Source of the DNA: Collinsella sp944321445
Lineage (GTDB): Bacteria > Actinomycetota > Coriobacteriia > Coriobacteriales > Coriobacteriaceae
Strand: one strand, 5' to 3'
Length of the DNA stretch: 64,000 nucleotides
Assembly: GCF_030371825.1 (NCBI RefSeq)
Contig: NZ_JAUDDM010000005.1
Part shown: one piece after another, positions 1 to 7,973 of the stretch
Layout: the number at the start of each line of letters is the position of its first letter
Numbering within the stretch: position 1 is the first letter of the stretch
Translations under genes and position numbers: made by a program
Notes under the pieces: generated by a model
Told to the model about the DNA's origin: nothing
Database searches by the model: none
The model's input: only the letters and a program-made list of their open reading frames with translations

Positions 1-131
1 TGTCCATCCACGTGAAGGTGAACCCGCTCATCCTGCTCAACTGGATCGGCGCCGGCGTGACGGTGGCGGGCATCGCGCTTGCCTTCCTGCCGCGTCGCGC
101 AACGCCGCTGCTCGCCGCCGACGAAAGGTAG
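1..131 (+). CDS. ccmF: C-terminal end of cytochrome c haem lyase CcmF-like protein (partial)
   Basis: The reading frame is open from base 3 and stops at 129-131, giving 42 residues; the start lies left of the window. The fragment is one hydrophobic segment (VNPLILLNWIGAGVTVAG, then IALAFLPRR) with a short basic tail. It resembles the last membrane helix of CcmF, where a VxxxPLxxxxWxG pattern precedes the final helix. CcmF is the membrane protein thought to attach haem to apocytochrome c. The call rests on this short match and on ccmA starting 5 bases later, so the family assignment is likely but not certain. Confidence 0.6.
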   Translation, partial: SIHVKVNPLILLNWIGAGVTVAGIALAFLPRRATPLLAADER

Positions 132-136
132 GGGGA

Positions 137-871
137 ATGGAAGCGGGCGCTCGTTCTTCATCTGCCTACGCCGTCGAGGCGCAGGGCCTCATCAAGCAGT
201 TCGGAAGCCGACGCGGACTTGACGGTGTCGACCTTGCCGTGCCTGCCAGCGCATTCCTTTCGATCTTCGGCCCCAACGGTGCCGGCAAGACGACGCTGCT
301 GCGTATGCTTGCCCTGCTTTCGCGCCCCACGCGCGGCAGCCTGAGCATTCTGGGCGTCGATGCGCTCGACGACCCGGATGCGCTGCGCTCGCGCATCGGC
401 CTCATCTCCCACAAATCCATGCTGTACGGCGACCTCACCGCCCGCGAGAACCTCGAGTTCTTCAGCTCGCTGTACGGCGAACCGAACCGCGCGCGTATCG
501 ACGAGCTGCTGCGCCTGGTGGAGCTCGACCATCGCCGCAACGACTGCGTGCGCACCTACTCGCGCGGCATGCAGCAGCGCCTCTCCATCGCGCGCGCTCT
601 GGTGAACGATCCCGACCTCGTGCTGCTCGACGAGCCGTATTCCGGCCTCGACCCGCATGCGGCGGAGCTCTTCGACGAACTCATCGGCCGGGTGCGCGAC
701 GGGCGCACCTTCATCATGGTGAGCCACGACCTCCAGAAGGGCTACGACATGTGCACCCACGCGCTCATTCTGGCGCGCGGCAAGGTTGTGGTGTGCGCCG
801 AGAAGGCGCAGATCGACGCCGCGGCGTTTCGCGACCTGTACCTGGCGACCGTGGGCATGGGGGTGGCATAG
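137..871 (+). CDS. ccmA: Haem ABC transporter ATP-binding protein CcmA
   Basis: This 244-residue ABC ATPase has Walker A GPNGAGKT at about 45-52, signature YSRGMQQRLS at 141-150, Walker B LVLLDEP at 161-167 and the H-loop histidine near 197. CcmA powers the CcmAB complex, which in the known pathway releases holo-CcmE during cytochrome c maturation on the outer face of the membrane. The start is set by a GGGGG run 4-8 bases upstream and by tight packing after the previous gene. The next gene begins at the base after its stop, so ccmA and ccmB are translationally coupled. The neighbourhood rather than the sequence alone separates it from other small ABC ATPases. Confidence 0.88.
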   Translation: MEAGARSSSAYAVEAQGLIKQFGSRRGLDGVDLAVPASAFLSIFGPNGAGKTTLLRMLALLSRPTRGSLSILGVDALDDPDALRSRIGLISHKSMLYGDLTARENLEFFSSLYGEPNRARIDELLRLVELDHRRNDCVRTYSRGMQQRLSIARALVNDPDLVLLDEPYSGLDPHAAELFDELIGRVRDGRTFIMVSHDLQKGYDMCTHALILARGKVVVCAEKAQIDAAAFRDLYLATVGMGVA

Positions 872-1591
872 ATGGCATGCTCCCGCACCGGCCGACCTTC
901 CGCCTTCGCACAATATCGCGCGCTGCTTATGAAAGACATCCGCCAGGAGCTGCGCACCCGCGAGATGCTCACGTCCATGGTGGTCTACGCGCTGCTCGTG
1001 CTCACGATTTACGGCGCCGCGCTCGCGCAGGTGGGCGATAGCCTGCAGGTGGTGTCATTCGCGGGCGGCCTGTTGTGGGCGCTCATCGTGTTCACGAGCC
1101 TGCTCGGCCTCAACCGCAGCTTTTCGCACGAGACGGAGTCGGGCTGCTTGGAGGGCATCTTGCTCGCTCCGGTGGACCGCGCGGTGATCTTTCTGGCCAA
1201 GGCGACCTCAAACCTGCTGTTTTTGGCGGTGGTCGAGGTCATCGTGCTGCCGCTGTTCTTCCTGTTCTTCCTTTCGGGGGTGGATTTGGCAGCGACCACG
1301 CCTATGATTGCGCTGCCGCTTGTGGTGGGAACGATTGGCGTTGCGGGTGTGGGCACACTGCTTTCGACCATGACCATCGACACGCGCGGGCGTGACGTGC
1401 TGCTGGCAATCCTGTTCATTCCGGTGATCTTCCCGCTGCTCTACGCCTGTGTCTCTGCAACGACCACCGCATTTATGGGTGTGGAGGGAACGTTCGGCGC
1501 GTTCTGGACGTCGTGCGCGCTCGCCGCGGCATACGACGTGATCATGATCGCCGCCGCGTGGGGTCTCTACGAATTCGTGGTGGACGCGTAG
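872..1591 (+). CDS. ccmB: Haem exporter permease CcmB
   Basis: The 239-residue protein is very hydrophobic with about six membrane segments, and carries the CcmB landmarks: an N-terminal KDIRQELRTRE stretch before the first helix, HETESGCLEGILLAPVDR in the first loop, and a TIDTRGRDVLLAILF turn near 165-180. It is the membrane partner of CcmA. The ATG directly follows the ccmA TAG, so the two are surely co-transcribed. The ribosome site is inside the end of ccmA (GGGGGTGG). After this gene the cluster is interrupted by about 400 bases holding an inverted-repeat element before ccmC. Confidence 0.87.
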   Translation: MACSRTGRPSAFAQYRALLMKDIRQELRTREMLTSMVVYALLVLTIYGAALAQVGDSLQVVSFAGGLLWALIVFTSLLGLNRSFSHETESGCLEGILLAPVDRAVIFLAKATSNLLFLAVVEVIVLPLFFLFFLSGVDLAATTPMIALPLVVGTIGVAGVGTLLSTMTIDTRGRDVLLAILFIPVIFPLLYACVSATTTAFMGVEGTFGAFWTSCALAAAYDVIMIAAAWGLYEFVVDA

Positions 1592-1655
1592 CCGTTCGGT
1601 GCTATTTCGTGCCGGCGGGACGGCTCGCGGGCGGTCTGTGACGAACGGTTTGCCC

Positions 1656-1888
1656 AAAGTGGATAGAAATGTCGATTATGCATTTTCTGGCTGGCTGCTA
1701 CGGCCGTGAGGACCGCCGGACGGGCTTCCGGACGGTCCGGAAACCGATCGGTTAAGCCCAAAAAAGACGTTCTAGAGGGCGATTGGCCGCCCGATGGCAT
1801 CGCGAACGACGCTATCGGGCGGCCGTGCGCCTTCTAAGAGCCCTCGAGGCGAGTCCAAAAATGCATAATCGACATTTCTATCCACTTT
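1656..1888. repeat. Paired inverted-repeat element, family 1 (31-bp perfect arms)
   Basis: A 31-base arm at 1656-1686 (starting AAAGTGGATAGAAATG and ending TCGATTATGCATTTT) recurs as an exact reverse complement at 1858-1888. The 171 bases between hold a second inverted repeat, GGCCGCCCGAT (1785-1795) with ATCGGGCGGCC (1814-1824), and the 12-base palindrome AACCGATCGGTT at 1742-1753. The arms are AT-rich against a GC-rich background. The inner end resembles the arms at 4885-5099 and 38080-38273. It separates ccmB from ccmC. Nothing else is visible in the 1592-2017 gap. Confidence 0.85.
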
Positions 1889-2017
1889 GACGACACGAAG
1901 GTGCCCCGTGGTGCCGCCAGCCTGTTGTTGCGGCAATCGAGTCCGCCTAAGGTCGCTAAATCGGCTACCATAGAGCGGCGTGTTGAATGTGGATAACTCC
2001 GAATGGGGGAGACGCCG

Positions 2018-2896
2018 TTGGAAAGCAAGATTCAATCGGACGGGCGCCGCGGATGGGCGGAGAGGCTGCTGCCCGTTTTGCTCGTACTGGGTGCTGTGCT
2101 CACGGCCATCGATATCGTGTGGACGTTCACGCTGGCACCGCTCGTGCAGGGTGCCCAGCTCTCTGAGCCCGTGACGATTGCGGACATGCAGGTGACCACG
2201 AAGCTTCTGCTCTCGCAAAAGATTTTCTACTTGCACGTTCCCGTCGCGGTCGCCTCGTTTGCCGTCATGGCGTTTGCGGCGTTCTTCGGCGTGCGGTTCC
2301 TTATGACCAAAGACCGCGCCTACGACGTTCGCTCCAAAACCGCCATGGAGGTCACGCTGGTGTTCATCGTTGCCACGATGATCTCCGGCGACCTGTGGAC
2401 GCGCTTCGAGTGGGGCGTCTGGTGGGTGTGGGAGCCGCGCCTGACCACCTATTTCATTCTTATGCTGCTGGTCATCGGCTACTTTATCCTGCGCAACGCC
2501 ATCGACGATCCGGAGCGTCGCGCGCGCTTCTGCTCCGTTTTCGCCGTCGTGGCCTTCATCGACGCGCCCATTTCGTTCATGATTACGCGCCTGGTTCCCA
2601 GTTCCGTACACCCGGTGGTGTTCCGTACCGACAGCGGCTTGCCGCCCATGATGCTCATTCCGTTTTTGCTGGGCCTGTTCGGCATGCTCATGATTGCGTT
2701 CGCGCTCTACCGCGTCGCCCACCGCATCAACGCCGACGCACTTGCAGTCGAGGAGCTCAAGGAGCGCCTGGAGGAGCAGGACGCGCGCGCAAGCCGAGCC
2801 GCTGCCGACGAAGCGCTGGAGCGTCTGCGCACGCAGGGAACTGCGGCAACGACGTCCGCCTCGAGCCCGTCTGATTCCACATCCAAGGAGGACTAG
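2018..2896 (+). CDS. ccmC: Cytochrome c assembly protein CcmC (haem-handling, WWD domain)
   Basis: The protein has six predicted membrane helices and the tryptophan-rich WWD motif WGVWWVWEPRLT, with the conserved histidines of the family in FYLHVPVA and SSVHPVV, which in CcmC bind haem. CcmC loads haem onto CcmE in the System I pathway. The C-terminal 70 residues are a charged tail (EELKERLEEQ then Ser/Thr-rich) beyond the usual CcmC end. Two starts are possible: ATG 2003 lacks a ribosome site, while TTG 2018 has GGGGGAG at 2005-2011 at good spacing, so I prefer TTG (292 residues). It overlaps nothing and is followed 2 bases later by a CcmD-like gene. Confidence 0.86.
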   Translation: MESKIQSDGRRGWAERLLPVLLVLGAVLTAIDIVWTFTLAPLVQGAQLSEPVTIADMQVTTKLLLSQKIFYLHVPVAVASFAVMAFAAFFGVRFLMTKDRAYDVRSKTAMEVTLVFIVATMISGDLWTRFEWGVWWVWEPRLTTYFILMLLVIGYFILRNAIDDPERRARFCSVFAVVAFIDAPISFMITRLVPSSVHPVVFRTDSGLPPMMLIPFLLGLFGMLMIAFALYRVAHRINADALAVEELKERLEEQDARASRAAADEALERLRTQGTAATTSASSPSDSTSKED

Positions 2897-2898
2897 CC

Positions 2899-3096
2899 AT
2901 GGATCCCATTCTTGCCGAGGTCTACTCGACCGTGCTGCCGGCTGCACCGTTTGTTATCGCTGCCTACGTGGGCATTTGGCTCGCGCTGTTCGTGTTCGTG
3001 TTCGCCCTGTCGCGCCGCGCCAAGCGCACGAGTGAGGACCTCGACGCGCTGCGCGAGGCGCTCGACGCGCGCGAGAAGAAGGACGCGAAGCAGTAG
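2899..3096 (+). CDS. ccmD: Small CcmD-like membrane protein
   Basis: This 65-residue protein has one hydrophobic helix at about 14-38 followed by a basic and acidic cytoplasmic tail (SRRAKRTSEDLDALREALDAREKK), the layout of CcmD, a small subunit that helps release holo-CcmE from the CcmABC complex. An AAGGAGG ribosome site lies at 2885-2891, inside the end of ccmC. CcmD proteins are poorly conserved, so the name rests on size, single helix and position directly after ccmC. It may instead be a lineage-specific small subunit. Confidence 0.65.
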   Translation: MDPILAEVYSTVLPAAPFVIAAYVGIWLALFVFVFALSRRAKRTSEDLDALREALDAREKKDAKQ

Positions 3097-3168
3097 GGGC
3101 ACGCTTGCCGCCGCTGAGGTCCGCAATGTGTCGCAGATGTGGAGTCCAGCAGACATCCAACAAATTCC

Positions 3169-3197
3169 TTGCAACGCACGGTCCAAGTTCGTAATAT
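3169..3197 (+). promoter_or_regulatory. Promoter of the initiator tRNA gene
   Basis: TTGCAA at 3169-3174 and TAATAT at 3192-3197 are separated by 17 bases, close to the sigma-70 consensus. The expected start of transcription lies about 25 bases before the tRNA 5' end. Confidence 0.75.
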
Positions 3198-3227
3198 ATC
3201 TTCTTGCGCTGAGGCGCAACCAGACAT

Positions 3228-3304
3228 TGCGGGGTGGAGCAGTCTGGTAGCTCGCCGGGCTCATAACCCGGAGGTCGTAGGTTCAAATCCTGCCCCCGCG
3301 ACCA
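3228..3304 (+). tRNA. tRNA-fMet (CAT), initiator
   Basis: The 77-base gene folds as a full cloverleaf with anticodon CAT in loop CTCATAA, T-loop TTCAAAT and an encoded CCA end at 3302-3304. Three G-C pairs close the anticodon loop (CCGGG with CCCGG), the hallmark of initiator tRNAs. The first acceptor pair reads U1-G72, a weak pair, where the usual bacterial initiator has an unpaired C1-A72. It stands alone with its own promoter and terminator. Confidence 0.95.
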
Positions 3305-3313
3305 AGAATGTTC

Positions 3314-3339
3314 AAGCCCGGTCTATCCGGGCTTTTTTC
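3314..3339 (+). terminator. Rho-independent terminator of tRNA-fMet
   Basis: AAGCCCGG (3314-3321) and CCGGGCTT (3327-3334) form an 8-bp stem with a 5-base loop, followed by a T run. Confidence 0.9.
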
Positions 3340-3410
3340 TTATCTATTGCTCTGGTAGCCTCATATCATGCGCTTCCATTGATGTTTGGGCTGGTGGGGC
3401 AGGAGAAACC

Positions 3411-4232
3411 ATGGCCGAGTTGAGCGAAAAAATGTACCAGGCATTTCATCTCGCTAGCGAAGAGTATGCCGATGTTCTTGCTGCCGCCGATGACGCTTCG
3501 CAACGCCTGTCGGATCTATGCCCGTTGTCCGACGACGAGCGTCTGGCGATTTCCGATTATGACGCCGCGTTTCTCGTGCGATTTACCTACAACTCTGCCG
3601 CAATTGAGGGAAGTACCCTGTCATTAATGGACACAGCGCTCGTTCTTGAGGGCGAATTCATGCCCTCTGACCCTGCAGACAAGCGACTTTCGGACATCTT
3701 TGCGGCACGCGGCATCGCCGACGGCGTTGCATTTTCCCAAGCGGCGCGGGAGAAAGACGCCTGCCTGACGGAGGATCTTATCAAAGACATCCACGAGCGA
3801 ACTGCGCTCGATTGCCAGCCGCGTACGCGAGGGAGTTACCGCGCGCACCCTGCAATGATCGTTGGGTCCAAGACGAATGTGGCTGCGGCGTCGCAGGTAC
3901 GCTCCCTTATGGGAGACCTTCTGTTTCAGATTGCGAATACGGAGGAGCATCCAATCATAGCCGCCTCTGCGTTCCATGCGATGTTTGAACATATCCACCC
4001 GTTTACCGACGGTAATGGACGTACAGGGCGTATCGTGATGAATTTCATGCTGGAGCAATCTGCCTATCCGCCCATCGCGTTGAAAGCGGCGAACAGGGCT
4101 TCGTATCTGGCGGCGCTCGAGGACTGGCAAGTTCGTGACAATCCCAGGCCTCTGGTTGCTCTCGTCGCGAATCAGGTTGTCGAAGAAGCGAACACGCGCA
4201 TTGAGCTCATCTTGGAGACTCGCGGGCGCTAG
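3411..4232 (+). CDS. Fic family protein (putative AMP transferase, N-terminally autoinhibited)
   Basis: The 273-residue protein carries the Fic catalytic motif HPFTDGNGRTGR at 196-207, with His196 as the expected catalytic residue. Fic enzymes transfer AMP or related groups onto protein hydroxyls. An inhibitory helix motif of the S/T-x-x-x-E-G/N type is visible at NSAAIEGS (Ser62 to Glu66-Gly67), which places it in the class with the inhibitory helix N-terminal to the Fic core. No separate antitoxin gene is adjacent, as expected for a self-inhibited enzyme. GGAGAAACC sits just before the ATG. Its stop overlaps the end of the convergent pth2 gene by 4 bases. The target protein cannot be told from sequence. 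Confidence 0.9.
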   Translation: MAELSEKMYQAFHLASEEYADVLAAADDASQRLSDLCPLSDDERLAISDYDAAFLVRFTYNSAAIEGSTLSLMDTALVLEGEFMPSDPADKRLSDIFAARGIADGVAFSQAAREKDACLTEDLIKDIHERTALDCQPRTRGSYRAHPAMIVGSKTNVAAASQVRSLMGDLLFQIANTEEHPIIAASAFHAMFEHIHPFTDGNGRTGRIVMNFMLEQSAYPPIALKAANRASYLAALEDWQVRDNPRPLVALVANQVVEEANTRIELILETRGR

Positions 4233-4711
4233 AACAGCGGCAGCTCACCAGTAAGCGGATCGACCTGCTCGGGGTAGAGCGGTTCCAGGGCCAGGCACGT
4301 GTACGTGGGTTCGCCGTGGAACTCGGTATAGCCGGCGTCGCGCACGAGCGCCGAGACGAATCCTGCTTCTTGTGCACGATGATGCAGGCCGAGAAGCTCT
4401 TCCTCGGAATCGACGTACACGCAAATCTTAGCCACGCCGTCGCGGAACCATGCTTCGAGCGGCGATACTGCCGTCTTCGGCACGTCGATAGCGCCTGTTG
4501 CGGCGTCGAATACGGCATCCTCCATGGCGATGGGCGTCGGTACGAGCTCAATCCAATCGTCACCGGACACGCGTATATCATCCAGGCGACCGTCACGCAC
4601 AAGCGCCAGTAGCACGGCTTCCACGCAAGCATGACCAGCCTGGGCTGCGATCTTGCCCTTACGCATCTTGAGGTCGCGGCGCATCACAATCATCTGCTTC
4701 GCCTTATACAC
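4229..4711 (-). CDS. pth2: Peptidyl-tRNA hydrolase, Pth2 family
   Basis: The 160-residue protein has the Pth2 signature near its N-terminus: MIVMRRDLKMRKGKIAAQAG, followed by HACVEA, and a C-terminal FVSALVRDAGYTEF strand typical of the fold. Pth2 enzymes, the archaeal and eukaryotic type, recycle peptidyl-tRNA by cleaving the ester bond. The protein is longer than the usual 115-125 residues because of an insertion around 45-90. It begins with GTG at 4711 after a strong GAGGAGG site; an internal ATG six codons in is the alternative. A Pth2 domain in a bacterium suggests a second hydrolase beside the normal Pth, which cannot be checked here. Confidence 0.82.
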   Translation of the reverse strand: MYKAKQMIVMRRDLKMRKGKIAAQAGHACVEAVLLALVRDGRLDDIRVSGDDWIELVPTPIAMEDAVFDAATGAIDVPKTAVSPLEAWFRDGVAKICVYVDSEEELLGLHHRAQEAGFVSALVRDAGYTEFHGEPTYTCLALEPLYPEQVDPLTGELPLF

Positions 4712-4736
4712 GTCAATTCCTCCTCGTTGGCGTCTC

Positions 4737-4827
4737 TGGGGACGGGGGTGCCACGCGCCACTTTGTCCTCTGTGGGGACGGGGGTCGTAGAGGACATTTT
4801 GTCCTCTTTTGGGACAGGCTTGGTGCC
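4737..4827. repeat. GGGGACGGGGG/GTGCC repeat copies
   Basis: TGGGGACGGGGGTGCC at 4737-4752, continuing into GCGCCACTTTGTCC, is nearly the same as sequence at 56730-56758. A second GGGGACGGGGGTCG follows at 4774, and GGGACAGGCTTGGTGCC at 4811-4827. These are degenerate copies of the family that also gives the 100-bp palindrome at 19075. Confidence 0.7.
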
Positions 4828-4884
4828 AGCTGTTCGTGCACCGCGGCGTTTCGCAGCTCGTAGTCGACCCTTGCCCGCCTCAGG

Positions 4885-5099
4885 TAGACAATTTGGGTCG
4901 ATTTGCATTATAGAGTCTTGCTGCCCGAGCGGTTAGAGGCGTGATCGGTAGCCAGAATCGCCTTCCCACGGCTCCGTGGCGCAGCCGTCGCACGCGTCCA
5001 GCCGCAATTCTGCCGTCAAGGCCCCACGACGGCGCTTCGGCCGGACGCCTCTCTTGGGCAACATCGGAAAGAAAAATGCATATCGACCCAAAATGTCTA
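4885..5099. repeat. Paired inverted-repeat element, family 1
   Basis: The arm at 4885-4910 (TAGACAATTTGGGTCG then ATTTGCATTA) pairs with 5072-5099, whose reverse complement starts TAGACATTTTGGGTCG and ends ATATGCATTTTT. The arms are about 85 percent identical and 161 bases apart. The same arm sequence occurs at 38080. With the GGGGAC copies it fills most of the 4712-5215 gap, which otherwise shows no gene. Confidence 0.85.
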
Positions 5100-5215
5100 G
5101 CCGCGCAACTCACCGCACCGCAAAGCCGGGCCAGGTGGTATTGTCTCTTGTGGTTCGCGGTCCGCGCGGGCGATCGTGGCCGCACATCTTGAACAACAGG
5201 AAGCCGGGGAAGCCC

Positions 5216-6319
5216 ATGAAACGCCTCATCAAAACAATCCGCACCTCGCGCCGAGTAGCGGCGATGTTTGCAACGCTCTGGGTTGCCCTGCTTCTCGCCG
5301 GCTGCGGCATCAATGCCTCTCAGCCGGCAGGATCGACTGCCGGCGCGCCAACCGGCTCCGCGCAGACGGCCGCATCCGCGCCCACCGCCAAGGTCACAGA
5401 CTACGCCGACCCTGCGAGCTGGGCATATCTCGAAACGGATACGTCTGCAACCGATTCCAACGCCGACGTCTTCTTCATCTGCCCGTCGGTCTACGCCGGT
5501 TCCGACGACGCCTGCAACATGTCGCTCGCAGACAACGAAACCAAAGAGAGCTTCATCGGCGCCACCAACATGGAAAAGGGCATCTATGACCAGGACGGCG
5601 CGTCCGGCGACAACCGCTTCTTCGCGCCGTACTACCAGCAAATCGGCCTCAATGTCTACGAGTACCCCGAAGATGAGCGCGAGCCCTACCTGCAGATTGC
5701 TTACGCTGACGTTAAGGCCGCCTTCGAGTATTACCTCGACAACTACAACGATGGACGCCCCATTATCCTGGCCGGCTTCTCCCAGGGCGCGGATCTGTGC
5801 ATCCGCCTCATGAAAGACCTGTTTGCCGACCCAGAGCTCCAAAAGCAGCTGGTTGCCTGCTATGCCATCGGCTGGCGCGTGACGGCCGACGAGGTCGATG
5901 CCTATCCGCAGCTCAAGATGGCTCAGGGCGAAACCGACACCGCCGTCATCGTCTCATTCAACAGCGAAGCGCCGGGCACAACTGAGTCGCTGGTCGTTCC
6001 CGCGGGTGAAACGACGCTCGCCATCAACCCGCTCAATTGGAAGACCGACACCACACCCGCCGACAAGAGCCTCAACAAGGGCGCATGTTTCACCGATTAC
6101 AGCGGTGCCATTACGGAGGAAATCCCGCAGCTCACCGGTGCCTACATCGACGAGGAGCGCGGCACGCTGAAGGTCCCGGACGTGTCGCCCACAGACTACC
6201 CGGCCGGTCTCTCCATCTTCGAGGATGGCGTCTACCACCTGTACGACTACCAGTTCTTCTATCGCAACCTGCAGGACAACGTCGCGGATCGCCTGGATGT
6301 ATACCTGGCGAACCGCTAG
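5216..6319 (+). CDS. DUF3089 lipoprotein, putative alpha/beta hydrolase
   Basis: The 367-residue product has a basic N-terminus, a hydrophobic core and a lipobox LLLAGC with Cys30, so it should be a lipoprotein on the outer membrane face. The mature part matches the DUF3089 layout: ADVFFICPSVY near 83-93, NRFFAPYYQQ near 133-142 and a nucleophile elbow GFSQG at 187-191 with Ser189. The elbow suggests serine hydrolase chemistry; no substrate is known. The frame is open far upstream, but the lipoprotein signal and the GGGGAAG site fix the ATG at 5216. It stands alone, convergent with uxaA, with no clear terminator between them. Confidence 0.85.
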   Translation: MKRLIKTIRTSRRVAAMFATLWVALLLAGCGINASQPAGSTAGAPTGSAQTAASAPTAKVTDYADPASWAYLETDTSATDSNADVFFICPSVYAGSDDACNMSLADNETKESFIGATNMEKGIYDQDGASGDNRFFAPYYQQIGLNVYEYPEDEREPYLQIAYADVKAAFEYYLDNYNDGRPIILAGFSQGADLCIRLMKDLFADPELQKQLVACYAIGWRVTADEVDAYPQLKMAQGETDTAVIVSFNSEAPGTTESLVVPAGETTLAINPLNWKTDTTPADKSLNKGACFTDYSGAITEEIPQLTGAYIDEERGTLKVPDVSPTDYPAGLSIFEDGVYHLYDYQFFYRNLQDNVADRLDVYLANR

Positions 6320-6349
6320 CGTCGCCGCCGGCTCCCACAAACCGCAGCG

Positions 6350-7918
6350 CTAAATAACCGGTCCCAAGCAGTGGATATCGATCGAGCTCGTGTAGCAAAT
6401 GGCCTCATTCTTGGTGAGCTCGCCGCTAAGCACGCGGATGATGCGCTCGAACGCCTCGTCCGCCACCTCGTCGATGCTCGCCGTGCCCTCGATGATGCGT
6501 CCGGCGTCGATATCCATGTCACCTTGCATGCGCTGGAACGTATGCGGGTTGCCGCACACTTTGATGACCGGCATGCTGGGGAAGCCTTGCGGCGCTCCGC
6601 GTCCGGTCGAGAAGCACATGAACTGCGCGCCTGTAGCGGCCATACCGGTCAGGATCTCCGGTTCGCGGCCCGGTGTGTCCTTGATCCATAGGCCTTTGCG
6701 TCCAAACGCGGTCTCGGGGTAGTCAAGTACACCCTGGATGGGCCGTGTACCGCTTTTCACAATGGCGCCCAGGCTCTTCTCCTCGATGCTCGACAACCCA
6801 CCCGCAATATTGCCCGGTGTGGGCTGGCCGCGTCGCATGTCGCAGCCCACGCTCTTCGCGCGCGTCTCCATGGCGTCCACGATCTCGTAGATGCGCTGCG
6901 CCACAGCGGGTGTCACGGCGCGCTGCGCCAGCAGATCCTCGCCGCCAATGAACTCGGTCGTTTCGCCAAAAATCACCGTAGCGCCCAGGTCGACCAGCCG
7001 GTCCGCCACGCGCCCGATAACGCAATTCGATGCCATGCCGCTCGTGGTGTCCGACGCACCGCACTTGATGGCCATGGTGACCTGCGAAATGTCGACGCGT
7101 TCGCGCTGCTGCGACGAAATCTCGATCACGAGCTCGCGCGCATCGTCAATTCCCTGCGCAATCGCGGCGCTTGTTCCGCCCAGCGCCTGAATATCGATTT
7201 TGCGGACCGGCTTGCCCGTTTCTGACAGCTCCGCAACCATGCGCTCGTGGTCGGTTCCTTCGCACCCCAGGCTCACGATGAGGACGGCGCCCACATTCGG
7301 GCTCTTGCCCAGTGCAATCAGCGTGTCGGTTACGCGCTCCAGGTCGGGCGGCAGCTGGCAGCAGCCCTGATGGTGCAGATAGCACACGGTTCCTGCCACC
7401 TGGCGGCAAATGGCCTGCGCCACATCACCCGCGCACGTCACGCTCGGAATGACCGCAACGTGGTTGCGTGCGCCGAAGCTGCCGTCCGGGCGCGGATAGC
7501 CATAGAAGAAGGGGAGTGGGCCGGCATGTGCGGCGATAATGTTCGGCATGCTGCCGGCAGCGTTGGAATCGGCGGCGCAGCGAGCCTCATGCGTCGGAAC
7601 GCTCGCTTCGTTGCCCTGTTCCAGGTCGCCTCGTCCGCGCATACTGTCCAGGTTGTGGACATGCACATAGTCACCTGCGGCTATAGGACGCGACGCAACG
7701 CCGATGCGTTCGCCATACTTCACAATATCGGCGCCTGCGGCTATATTGCACAATGCGATTTTGTGTCCATAGGGAATGTCGTCACGCACGGCAAGAAGGT
7801 CACCCGCCCCGCCGCGGTCGTGGACCTGTACGGTTGCGCCTGAGCAAATGCCATCGGCGAAGATGGTCGCAACGTTATCGAGGTCGCTCACCTTAAGCGC
7901 AATGGGATACTTCTCCAC
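6350..7918 (-). CDS. uxaA: Altronate dehydratase family protein (UxaA/GarD type)
   Basis: The 522-residue protein combines an N-terminal SAF-type domain (about 1-75, IALCNIAAGADIVKYGERIG) with a UxaA/GarD catalytic part that starts around YGYPRPDGSFGARNHVAVIP and includes CGASDTTSGMASN and the C-terminal MKVCG-like segment VIKVCGNPHTF. This family dehydrates sugar acids such as altronate, galactarate or related compounds, using iron. The start is GTG with AAGGAGG just upstream. It lies 55 bases after larA on the same strand, so the two are probably an operon for a sugar-acid route, with LarA as epimerase or racemase. The exact substrate is unknown. Confidence 0.87.
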   Translation of the reverse strand: MEKYPIALKVSDLDNVATIFADGICSGATVQVHDRGGAGDLLAVRDDIPYGHKIALCNIAAGADIVKYGERIGVASRPIAAGDYVHVHNLDSMRGRGDLEQGNEASVPTHEARCAADSNAAGSMPNIIAAHAGPLPFFYGYPRPDGSFGARNHVAVIPSVTCAGDVAQAICRQVAGTVCYLHHQGCCQLPPDLERVTDTLIALGKSPNVGAVLIVSLGCEGTDHERMVAELSETGKPVRKIDIQALGGTSAAIAQGIDDARELVIEISSQQRERVDISQVTMAIKCGASDTTSGMASNCVIGRVADRLVDLGATVIFGETTEFIGGEDLLAQRAVTPAVAQRIYEIVDAMETRAKSVGCDMRRGQPTPGNIAGGLSSIEEKSLGAIVKSGTRPIQGVLDYPETAFGRKGLWIKDTPGREPEILTGMAATGAQFMCFSTGRGAPQGFPSMPVIKVCGNPHTFQRMQGDMDIDAGRIIEGTASIDEVADEAFERIIRVLSGELTKNEAICYTSSIDIHCLGPVI

Positions 7919-7973
7919 AGTTGCCTCCTTCTATGAACATGCGAGGCCACGGCAAAACGGCTCGCAGCTACCG

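Noticed and set aside
4690..4908. A 72-codon minus-strand frame with PVPxEDK repeats
   Set aside because: It is the translation of GGGGAC repeat copies and has no ribosome site.
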